DNA of 6,802 nucleotides from Acidimicrobiia bacterium (GTDB lineage: Bacteria; Actinomycetota; Acidimicrobiia; Spongiisociales; ZC4RG35), in the NCBI GenBank assembly GCA_029865445.1, contig JAOUGY010000206.1, forward strand, positions 1 through 6,802. Reading direction: 5' to 3'. Made by a program: the position numbers and the translations under genes. Of the stretch, positions 1-5,269 are shown in pieces. Position 1 is the first letter of the stretch, and every line of letters starts with the position of its first letter. The notes below the pieces were generated by a model that was given only the letters and a program-made list of their open reading frames with translations, was not told the origin of the DNA and did not search any database.

Positions 1-28
1 CTGACGAGCAGGTCCCCCGCGGTATCTT

Positions 29-52
29 CGAGGCCCCGATTTCGGGGCCTCG
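29..52 (+). terminator. Rho-independent-like terminator of an upstream gene
   Basis: A perfect 10-bp GC-rich stem (29-38 pairing with 43-52) closes a 4-base loop (attt). It is followed by a T-rich stretch, agttgttt, at 53-60. This is the layout of an intrinsic terminator for transcription entering from the left. The gene it serves lies outside the window; bases 1-28 contain nothing I can assign. It separates the CBS gene from whatever is upstream. Confidence 0.75.
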
Positions 53-75
53 AGTTGTTTGGCGGCTCGGCACAT

Positions 76-81
76 TAGGGT
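76..81 (+). promoter_or_regulatory. Weak candidate -10 element for the CBS gene
   Basis: TAGGGT fits the loose TANNNT -10 pattern of actinobacterial promoters and lies between the upstream terminator and the CBS gene. No convincing -35 hexamer is visible; TTGTTT at 55-60 is only 15 bases away and overlaps the terminator T-tract. This is a pattern match only. Confidence 0.2.
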
Positions 82-147
82 CACACGGCCCCTCGGTTGG
101 GCCGGGTCGGGGTTGCATACGTGCACCGGCGAGCGCATGCTGGTGCG

Positions 148-537
148 ATGACACTCGGTGATCTCGTCATGGGAACTGCCCACGTGTGTGGACCTGCCAC
201 GACCTTGTCCGAAGCAACGGATGCGATGACCGTCAGCGGCCACGGCTCGATGGGTGTCGTCGAAGGTGGCGATCTCGTCGGGATCCTGACGGAGCGTGAT
301 GTGGTCCGCGCCATGAGTCGGGGGGCATCGGGGGCAGACCCGATCAGTCGTTGGATGTCGGGTGAACCCGACGCATTCGGCCCCGACGTCGATGTGTTCG
401 AAGCTGCCGAATGGCTACTCGCCTCCGGCTACCGGCACCTACCGGTGGTGGACGATGGGCGGCTTCTGGGCATCGTGGGCGTGACCGAGGTACTGAGAGC
501 GGTCTTGGAGTCGACCCTCGACGAGACAGATTCGTAG
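148..537 (+). CDS. Two-CBS-domain protein
   Basis: A stand-alone pair of CBS domains, 129 residues from the ATG at 148. Such pairs (Bateman modules) bind adenosyl nucleotides and usually act as cytoplasmic energy or ligand sensors. CBS1 spans about residues 3-57 and contains GILTERD (45-51), which matches the G-x-x-T-x-x-D ribose/phosphate-binding motif. CBS2 spans about 66-121 with RHLPVVDDG (96-104). Its equivalent motif, GIVGVTE (108-114), lacks the Thr and Asp, so perhaps only one site binds nucleotide canonically. The frame stays open upstream to a TTG at 97 and a GTG at 121. I chose 148 because CBS pairs normally start just before the 'M-x-L-x-D-L-M' helix seen here, but no Shine-Dalgarno sequence supports any of the three. 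The gene lies 138 bases upstream of livH on the same strand; a regulatory link to the transporter is only a guess from position. Confidence 0.85.
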   Translation: MTLGDLVMGTAHVCGPATTLSEATDAMTVSGHGSMGVVEGGDLVGILTERDVVRAMSRGASGADPISRWMSGEPDAFGPDVDVFEAAEWLLASGYRHLPVVDDGRLLGIVGVTEVLRAVLESTLDETDS

Positions 538-572
538 TCTCCCGCGGGTACGCGAGAAGGTCGAGTGCACGA

Positions 573-599
573 TCCCGTCGCCGATCGATCGTGACGGGA
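573..599. promoter_or_regulatory. Inverted repeat between the CBS gene and livH
   Basis: Tcccgtc (573-579) is the exact reverse complement of gacggga (593-599). The 13 bases between contain the palindrome cgatcgatcg (582-591). It may be a weak terminator for the CBS gene, though no T-run follows, or an operator or attenuator for livH. The rest of 538-675 shows no gene. Confidence 0.35.
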
Positions 600-661
600 C
601 CGAATCTTCGATGATCGGAAACCTGTATGCCCCGTGGGCGACGCCGGGCGTCTGTAGTGGC

Positions 662-667
662 TATCGT
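662..667 (+). promoter_or_regulatory. Candidate -10 element of the livHMGF operon
   Basis: TATCGT fits TANNNT and ends 8 bases before the livH GTG at 676. Transcription would then begin at or within a few bases of the start codon, giving a leaderless or near-leaderless mRNA. That would explain why no Shine-Dalgarno sequence precedes this GTG. The same string, ctatcgt followed by a C-run, occurs upstream of the binding-protein gene on the - strand. No recognisable -35 is present. Confidence 0.3.
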
Positions 668-675
668 CCCCCGCC

Positions 676-2043
676 GTGGGTCAATTGAGTGCACTACAAC
701 GCCGGTTCGAGGGCAACGACGGTCAGCGGCGGCTCATCGGGTTGATAATGCTGGTTGCGGCGTTCGTGATGTCCGTTCCCTTTCCCGCACTCGGCCAGGA
801 GTCCGACCAGGGTGTCCGCGTACGGCTGCAGTATCAGGACGCGGAGAGCGGTGAGAACGTTCCGGCCGTGGGCGTTGTCTTCTCGGTGACCCAGGAGGAC
901 GGTACCCCGGTGGGCGACGGAGCCACGGACGACAACGGCGAGTTCTTCCTGGCGGTCGAATCCGCCGGCAGGTTCAATCTCACCATCGACCCGACCACCC
1001 TTCCCGCGGGTGTGACACTCAGGGATCCCGAGCGCGCCACCCTGACCGTGACCGTCGACGCCGGCCGGGCGGCATCCGCACTGTTCGGCCTCCAGTCCGG
1101 TGAGGGGGGTGCGGGAGCCGACGAATCGGATACGTTGCGAAGGGTCCTCCAGTTGACGACGGAAGGGATCAAGCTGGGTCTGTTCCTGGCCATGGGCGCG
1201 ATCGGCCTGTCGCTCATCTTCGGCACGACCGGCCTCGTCAACTTTGCTCACGCCGAGATGATCACCTGGGGCATGTTCATCGTGTTCCTGGTGGAAGGCT
1301 TCGCCGAAGGAATTGGATTGCTCCCCGATCAGAAGCTATTGACGATCGCCCTGGGGGCCTTGGCCGCCCTCGTCGTCGGCGGGGCCACCGGTTGGCTGAT
1401 GAATCGGTTCGTCTTTGCCCCGCTTCGGAGAAAGGGCACCCCTCTCATCTCCCAGATGGTGGTGACCATCGGGTTCGGCATCCTCGCTCGTTATGTGATC
1501 CTCTACTTCTTCGGCGGCAGCAGCCGGTTCTTCAAGAGCGTCTCCGGTCAGTCCGCCATCTCCATCGGCGTGGTCGACATCACGCCCAGCGATCTCATCG
1601 CCGTCATCCTGTCGATCGTGGTGCTCGTCATCGTCGGGCTCCTGCTGCAGCGCACGAGGATCGGGCGGGCGATGAGAGCTGTTTCGGACAACCGCGACCT
1701 GGCCGAGTCTTCCGGCATCGACGTGCAACGAGTGATCAGCCAGGTTTGGTCCGCCGGAGGTGCGCTGGCAGCTCTGGGCGGTCTCTTCCTCGCCCAGGCC
1801 GATCAGGTGCTGTGGGAGGGCGGCTTCCGGGTCCTGCTCCTGATCTTCGCCGGCGTTACGCTCGGAGGACTGGGCACGGCCTACGGGGCGCTGGTGGGCT
1901 GTCTCCTCATCGGACTCGGCGTGCAGTTGTCGACGCTGTTCATCCCCATCGAGCTAAAGAATGTCGGTGCGCTGCTCGTGATGGCGGTCGTGCTGCTCAT
2001 CCGCCCGCAAGGGATACTCGGGCGAAAGGAACGAATCGGATGA
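676..2043 (+). CDS. livH: Branched-chain amino acid ABC transporter permease LivH with an extra N-terminal extracytoplasmic domain
   Basis: One of the two membrane permeases of a HAAT-type importer, 455 residues from GTG 676. Residues about 160-455 are a normal LivH core of about 300 residues. It has the first conserved helix GLSLIFGTTGLVNFAHAE (177-194), the FAPLRRKGTPLISQMVVTIG region (247-266), and the cytoplasmic ATPase-coupling loop RTRIGRAMRAVSDN (326-339) running on to SGID (346-349). Ahead of it is an unusual extension. Residues 18-40 look like a signal sequence (RR, hydrophobic core, then PALGQ). Residues about 46-140 alternate short beta strands and turns (VRVRLQYQD, DDNGEFFLAV, ATLTVTVD), like prealbumin-type/carboxypeptidase-regulatory or Cna-B beta-sandwich domains. 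A Gly/Ala/acidic linker (141-152) follows. The start is uncertain: TTG 685 or ATG 748 are alternatives, but 748 would remove the basic n-region. No Shine-Dalgarno is visible at 676. The gene overlaps livM by 4 bases (ATGA). Substrate assignment is by family; amides or urea are possible. Confidence 0.9.
   Translation: MGQLSALQRRFEGNDGQRRLIGLIMLVAAFVMSVPFPALGQESDQGVRVRLQYQDAESGENVPAVGVVFSVTQEDGTPVGDGATDDNGEFFLAVESAGRFNLTIDPTTLPAGVTLRDPERATLTVTVDAGRAASALFGLQSGEGGAGADESDTLRRVLQLTTEGIKLGLFLAMGAIGLSLIFGTTGLVNFAHAEMITWGMFIVFLVEGFAEGIGLLPDQKLLTIALGALAALVVGGATGWLMNRFVFAPLRRKGTPLISQMVVTIGFGILARYVILYFFGGSSRFFKSVSGQSAISIGVVDITPSDLIAVILSIVVLVIVGLLLQRTRIGRAMRAVSDNRDLAESSGIDVQRVISQVWSAGGALAALGGLFLAQADQVLWEGGFRVLLLIFAGVTLGGLGTAYGALVGCLLIGLGVQLSTLFIPIELKNVGALLVMAVVLLIRPQGILGRKERIG
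2025..2030 (+). promoter_or_regulatory. Ribosome binding site of livM
   Basis: AAAGGA inside the livH coding end lies 9 bases before the ATG at 2040. It fixes the livM start, since the same frame stays open far upstream as an antisense-free shadow of livH. The ATGA overlap with the livH stop indicates translational coupling. Confidence 0.7.
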
Positions 2044-3056
2044 CAGTGCCCATTCTCGCCGCCATCGATTGGGCCCAGATCGTGCAGCTCACCGTTTCGT
2101 CGGCGATCGGCGTCGAAGCGATGGTGTTCGCGATGGCGGCCATCGGCCTCAACATCCATTTCGGCTACACGGGACTGCTCAATTTCGGTCATGTCGGCTT
2201 CATGGCGATGGGGGGATACGGTGTCGGTATCGCCATCGTCACATGGCAGCTCAATCCGTACCTGGCGATCCTCATCGGTGTCGTCTTCGCCCTCGTGCTG
2301 GCTCTGATTCTCGGTGTGCCGACGCTCCGCCTCCGTGCCGACTACCTGGCCATCGTCACGATCGCCGCCTCCGAGGTCATCCGGATCATGGCGCGGTCCA
2401 CGACGTTGCGCGGGCTGACCCGGGGCGCCGAAGGCCTGAACGAGTTCGCCGGGGAGTACTACAGCCTGTCACCGTTCAAGCAGAACCTCTACGAATGGGG
2501 CCCTTTCTTCTTCACGGGCAACAACCTGTTCATCGTGATCATCGGCTGGATCCTCGTGATCCTCCTCGCCGTCATGGTCTGGCAGCTCATGCGGTCTCCC
2601 TGGGGTCGTGTGCTCAAGGCCATTCGTGAGGACGAGGACGCTGCCCGGGCGCTCGGCAAGAACGCCTACTGGTACAAGATGCAGTCGCTCATGCTCGGCG
2701 GGGCGATCGGCGGAATGGCCGGGATGCTGCAGGTGATCGCCAAGTCGACCGTGCAGCCCGATACGTTCGTACCCGTCATCACGTTCTTCATCTGGACAGT
2801 TCTCATCCTCGGTGGTGTCGGCCGGGTGTGGTCGCCGATCGTCGGGTCGATGATCTTCTGGGGCCTGCTGGCATTGATGGAGAACCTGCTGCGGCAGTTC
2901 GTCGCCGAGGGGTGGATTCCGCCCTCGCTCATGGACTCCAACCAGGTTGGCATCTTCCGATTCATCCTCGTCGGCCTGGGGCTCATCGCGCTGATGACGT
3001 TCCGTCCCCAGGGCATCTTCGGATCACGGGAGGAGATGGCTCTCGATGCCCGCTGA
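2040..3056 (+). CDS. livM: Branched-chain amino acid ABC transporter permease LivM
   Basis: The second membrane permease of the importer, 338 residues, which pairs with LivH to form the channel. Family landmarks are GLNIHFGYTGLLNFGHVGF (36-54), the conserved TLRLRADYLAIVT stretch (95-107), and the cytoplasmic coupling loop SPWGRVLKAIREDEDAARALG (186-206). This is followed by the small-residue helix GGAIGGMAGML and the C-terminal FRPQGIFG that LivM proteins share. Several long hydrophobic segments fit a polytopic inner-membrane protein. A polar stretch at about 119-160 is probably an external loop; it is rich in aromatic and charged residues. Length is ordinary for the family. The start at ATG 2040 is set by AAAGGA at 2025-2030 and overlaps the livH stop by 4 bases. 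The 3' end overlaps livG by 11 bases, so the two are coupled. Confidence 0.95.
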   Translation: MTVPILAAIDWAQIVQLTVSSAIGVEAMVFAMAAIGLNIHFGYTGLLNFGHVGFMAMGGYGVGIAIVTWQLNPYLAILIGVVFALVLALILGVPTLRLRADYLAIVTIAASEVIRIMARSTTLRGLTRGAEGLNEFAGEYYSLSPFKQNLYEWGPFFFTGNNLFIVIIGWILVILLAVMVWQLMRSPWGRVLKAIREDEDAARALGKNAYWYKMQSLMLGGAIGGMAGMLQVIAKSTVQPDTFVPVITFFIWTVLILGGVGRVWSPIVGSMIFWGLLALMENLLRQFVAEGWIPPSLMDSNQVGIFRFILVGLGLIALMTFRPQGIFGSREEMALDAR

Positions 3057-3921
3057 CCTCAGCACCGTCGCTCACGAGCCGGGGATCCCCAAGCCGGACC
3101 CGATCCTCACCGTCGAGAACATGCGAAAGACCTTCGGTGGTCTCGTCGCCGTCGACGTCGACAAGCTCCAGATTCAGCGGGGTGTCATCACCGCGCTGAT
3201 CGGTCCCAATGGTGCCGGCAAAACGACCTTCTTCAACCTGCTCACGAGCTTCGACACACCAGATTCCGGTTCGAAGACCTTCGAAGGAAAGCCCATCGAC
3301 AAGAAGGCTCCGCATGAGCTCGCTCGGATGGGGATGGTGCGCACGTTCCAGTTGACGAAGTCGCTCACCAAGCTCACGGTGATCGACAACATGAAGCTGG
3401 GGGCGAAACGGCAGCGGGGGGAGAACTTCTTCCGTAGCCTCGTCCCGCCGCTGTGGGATGCCCAGGAGCGTGAGATCGAGGCACGGGCAGACGACCTGCT
3501 GAAACGCTTCAAACTCGACCACATGCGGGAGGAGTTCGCCGGGACCCTCTCCGGTGGTCAGCGCAAGCTGTTGGAGATGGCTCGGGCGCTCATGTCCTCT
3601 CCGTCAGTCATCTGCCTGGACGAGCCAATGGCCGGTGTGAACCCTGCCCTGACCCAGTCCTTGCTCGAGCACGTCAAGGGTTTGCGCGACGAAGGCATCA
3701 CCGTGATCTTCGTCGAACACGACATGGACGTCGTTCGAGACATCTCCGACTGGGTGGTCGTCATGGCCGAGGGCCGCGTCATCGCCGAGGGGCCCCACGA
3801 GACCATCGGCAAGAACCAGGCGGTGATCGATGCGTATCTCGGCGCTCATCACGACGCCCCCTTGTCGGTCGAGGAAGAGGCCGAACAGCTGTCCGACGGG
3901 TCCCCGGGAGGTGCGACATGA
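3046..3921 (+). CDS. livG: Branched-chain amino acid ABC transporter ATP-binding protein LivG
   Basis: One of two cytoplasmic ATPases driving the importer, 291 residues. Motifs appear in order: Walker A GPNGAGKTT (53-61), Q-loop Gln102 in RTFQLTKSL, ABC signature LSGGQ (168-172), Walker B VICLDEP (188-194) and H-loop His225 in FVEHDMD. The GMVRTFQ Q-loop context and the VNP after Walker B (198-200) are LivG-like. The protein is longer than the usual roughly 255 residues. It has an N-terminal lead of about 19 residues and an acidic tail of about 25 residues after AYLGAHH, both without recognisable motifs. ATG 3046 is favoured because GGGAGGAG (3028-3035) lies 10 bases upstream. The start falls inside the livM end (11-base overlap) and the stop overlaps the livF ATG (ATGA). 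All catalytic residues are present, so it should be active. Confidence 0.95.
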   Translation: MPADLSTVAHEPGIPKPDPILTVENMRKTFGGLVAVDVDKLQIQRGVITALIGPNGAGKTTFFNLLTSFDTPDSGSKTFEGKPIDKKAPHELARMGMVRTFQLTKSLTKLTVIDNMKLGAKRQRGENFFRSLVPPLWDAQEREIEARADDLLKRFKLDHMREEFAGTLSGGQRKLLEMARALMSSPSVICLDEPMAGVNPALTQSLLEHVKGLRDEGITVIFVEHDMDVVRDISDWVVVMAEGRVIAEGPHETIGKNQAVIDAYLGAHHDAPLSVEEEAEQLSDGSPGGAT

Positions 3922-4646
3922 GCGAACACCTCATCACGCTCACCGAGGTGGTGGCCGGGTACGTCCCCGAGGTCAACATCCTCAATGGCGTCAATATGGA
4001 GGTGGCTCCGGGTGAGCTGGTCGGGATCATCGGTCCCAACGGCGCCGGCAAGTCGACGATGTTGAAGGCGCTGTTCGGGCTCATCAATGTGACTTCCGGT
4101 GCCGTCATGTACGACGGCGAGGACATCACACGCTTGAAAGCCCACGAGCTGGTGTCCCGGGGCATCGGATACGTGCCCCAGACCAACAACGTGTTCCCGA
4201 GTCTCACGATCGCCGAGAACCTGGAGATGGGGGTTTTCCTCCAGCCCAAGCTCTACGGGGAGCGGCTCGGTTTCGTCACCGACCTCTTCCCACGGCTGGG
4301 CGAACGGCTACGGCAGCGGGCCGGTTCGCTTTCGGGTGGTGAGCGCCAGATGCTGGCCATGGGACGGGCGCTCATGATGGACCCGAAGGTGCTGCTGCTC
4401 GATGAGCCGTCCGCCGGACTGTCCCCGGCGCTCCAGGACCAGGTGTTCATTCGTACCAAGCAGATCAACCGGACCGGCGTGGCGGTGATCATGGTTGAAC
4501 AGAACGCCCGTCGGTGCCTGCAGATCTGTGACCGCGGTTACGTCCTCGACCAGGGACGCAACGCCTACACGAACACGGGCGAGGCGCTCCTCAACGACCC
4601 CAAGGTCATCGAGCTGTATCTGGGAACACTCGCCAAGGTCGACTAG
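3918..4646 (+). CDS. livF: Branched-chain amino acid ABC transporter ATP-binding protein LivF
   Basis: The second cytoplasmic ATPase, 242 residues, presumed to form a heterodimer with LivG. Motifs: Walker A GPNGAGKST (39-47), Q-loop Gln88 in GYVPQTNNVFPSLT, signature LSGGE (138-142), Walker B VLLLDEP (158-164) and SAGLSP (165-170). The H-loop position reads VEQNAR (193-198), with Gln instead of His; this is usual for LivF proteins and not a defect here. Length is typical. GGGAGG (3906-3911) lies 6 bases before the ATG, and the ATGA overlap with livG implies coupling. It is the last gene of the operon. Its stop at 4644-4646 is followed almost at once by the heptamer repeats of the inserted IVS-like element, which separates livF from the probable original terminator at 5208-5243. 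Confidence 0.95.
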   Translation: MSEHLITLTEVVAGYVPEVNILNGVNMEVAPGELVGIIGPNGAGKSTMLKALFGLINVTSGAVMYDGEDITRLKAHELVSRGIGYVPQTNNVFPSLTIAENLEMGVFLQPKLYGERLGFVTDLFPRLGERLRQRAGSLSGGERQMLAMGRALMMDPKVLLLDEPSAGLSPALQDQVFIRTKQINRTGVAVIMVEQNARRCLQICDRGYVLDQGRNAYTNTGEALLNDPKVIELYLGTLAKVD

Positions 4647-4650
4647 AGCG

Positions 4651-4694
4651 CAAGCGAGCAACAAGCAACAAGCCTCGAGCAACAAGCCTGAAGC
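4651..4694 (+). repeat. Left inverted-repeat block of the IVS-like element
   Basis: The block begins caagcga (4651-4657), then has tandem gcaacaa heptamers at 4658-4664 and 4665-4671, a short break, and another copy at 4679-4685. The 11-mer gcaacaagcct occurs directly repeated at 4665-4675 and 4679-4689. The array is the reverse complement of the block at 5156-5190, including the caagcga end. It starts 4 bases after the livF stop codon. Confidence 0.8.
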
Positions 4695-4699
4695 ACTCC

Positions 4700-4712
4700 A
4701 CGTGACTCACGT
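4700..4712. repeat. Short palindrome at the stop of the S23-family gene
   Basis: Acgtga and tcacgt flank a single central base (4706), a perfect 6-bp inverted repeat spanning the stop codon at 4707-4709. The one-base centre makes an RNA hairpin with the full stem impossible, so any function would be at DNA level. It may be chance. Confidence 0.4.
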
Positions 4713-5063
4713 AGCCCCGGGTTGTGACAACGAGCGTTTCAGGCTTATCAGCATGGCTCTCAGCTGATTCGTCTCGGATTCCAGACTCACTGATGCCGCC
4801 TCCTCGATGTATCCGAGATCCGTGGCTACGCCACATTGAAATCTGAGCTCTCGGAGCGATCCGAGAGCAATGTCCACGAAGCGCGAGAACTCGCGATCCG
4901 TCGCCCGGCCGGACCCTTCCGCGAGATTCGACCCGATGGAGATCGCGCTCCTTCGAATCTCTCGGGCGAGACCGAAACGCTCCGAAGGCGGAAAACCCTC
5001 AGTCAGGTCGTACACCCGGACCGCGAGCCTCCGGGCGCGTTGCTCGACAACGAGTTCCCGCAT
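4707..5063 (-). CDS. Four-helix-bundle protein, 23S rRNA intervening-sequence (S23/IVP) family
   Basis: A small protein of 118 residues, predicted to be all-helical. It shows the hallmark of the S23/IVP family: a helix ending VYDLTEGFPPSERFGL, then REIRRSAISIGSNLAEGSGR, then EFSRFVDIALGSLRELR with a long C-terminal helix. The family is encoded by 23S rRNA intervening sequences, and it includes Avd, an accessory protein of diversity-generating retroelements. Its biochemical role outside Avd is poorly defined; nucleic-acid binding by a basic oligomer is likely. The frame stays open upstream to 5210, which would add 49 residues. Those residues merely translate the heptamer repeats (SNKQQ-type peptide), and family members start close to the chosen ATG at 5063. 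No good Shine-Dalgarno is visible. No reverse transcriptase or template/variable repeat is in the window, so a retroelement role is not supported here. It is antisense to the liv operon and framed by inverted repeats. Confidence 0.85.
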   Translation of the reverse strand: MRELVVEQRARRLAVRVYDLTEGFPPSERFGLAREIRRSAISIGSNLAEGSGRATDREFSRFVDIALGSLRELRFQCGVATDLGYIEEAASVSLESETNQLRAMLISLKRSLSQPGAT

Positions 5064-5125
5064 GTATCGCGAATATCTGACCTCGTTGCGCCCGTCAAGA
5101 GTGCCGTGCAGCACCACGCCCGTCT

Positions 5126-5147
5126 GCTCGAAGCTCGTTGCTCGGCG
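5126..5147 (+). repeat. Inner right arm of the IVS-like element
   Basis: This 22-base stretch (gctcgaagctcgttgctc and four more bases) matches the reverse complement of 4673-4694 at about 16 of 22 positions. It contains a degenerate heptamer, ctcgttg (5134-5140). It lies inside the outer array, giving correctly nested arms. Confidence 0.55.
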
Positions 5148-5155
5148 CAGGCAAA

Positions 5156-5190
5156 CTTGTTGCTTGTTGCTTGTTGCTTGTCGCTTGTCG
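5156..5190 (+). repeat. Right heptamer array of the IVS-like element
   Basis: Five tandem 7-base units: cttgttg at 5156, 5163 and 5170, then cttgtcg at 5177 and 5184. The array is the reverse complement of the left block at 4651-4671. On the - strand it lies upstream of the S23-family gene. Confidence 0.9.
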
Positions 5191-5207
5191 CCTCTCCACC
5201 ACATAGA

Positions 5208-5243
5208 CAAAGCCCCGGCCCGCTTGCGCGGGCCGGGGCTTTG
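5208..5243. terminator. Shared bidirectional terminator
   Basis: A perfect 16-bp stem (5208-5223 with 5228-5243) closes a 4-base loop, ttgc. The arms are very GC-rich, with A residues at the left base and T residues at the right base, so it can act as an intrinsic terminator on either strand. It lies between the convergent liv operon (+) and binding-protein gene (-), 26 bases past the stop of the latter. It is more than 550 bases past livF because the IVS-like element lies between. Confidence 0.85.
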
Positions 5244-5269
5244 CTCAGTCTCTTCGAGACGTCTGTCGC

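Larger units (their letters stand above)
4650..5191. mobile_element. IVS-like element encoding an S23-family protein, bounded by heptamer inverted repeats
   Basis: A segment of about 540 bases lies between the livF stop and the shared terminator. It consists of a left repeat block (4651-4694), a four-helix-bundle protein gene on the - strand, and a right repeat block (5126-5190) complementary to the left. The repeats are nested: the outer arms are heptamer arrays, and the inner arms (4673-4694 against 5126-5147) match at about 16 of 22 positions. The transcript could therefore fold into one long stem with the gene in the loop, as in intervening sequences of bacterial 23S rRNA that encode the same protein family. 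No transposase or clear target duplication is seen, so mobility is inference. Confidence 0.5.

Noticed and set aside
694..1251. 185-residue open frame on the - strand inside livH
   Set aside because: It is antisense to the well-supported livH coding sequence and shows no family resemblance or ribosome binding site; high GC commonly leaves such frames open.
1392..2039. Long in-frame + strand extension upstream of livM
   Set aside because: It overlaps livH in another frame, has Arg/His-rich shadow composition, and the real livM start at 2040 has a ribosome binding site and a coupled ATGA.
676..2043. Urea-type UrtB identity for the long permease
   Set aside because: I recall UrtB permeases also having long N-terminal extensions, but this one reads as a beta-rich secreted domain. 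The neighbours show no urease or Urt-specific features, so Liv is the safer family call.
4495..4510. Missing H-loop histidine in LivF (VEQN)
   Set aside because: Gln at this position is usual for LivF-type ATPases, so it is not evidence of an inactive subunit.
4650..5191. CRISPR array or diversity-generating retroelement
   Set aside because: The 7-base units are tandem without spacers, and there is no reverse transcriptase or template/variable repeat pair; only the Avd-related family membership hints at a retroelement.
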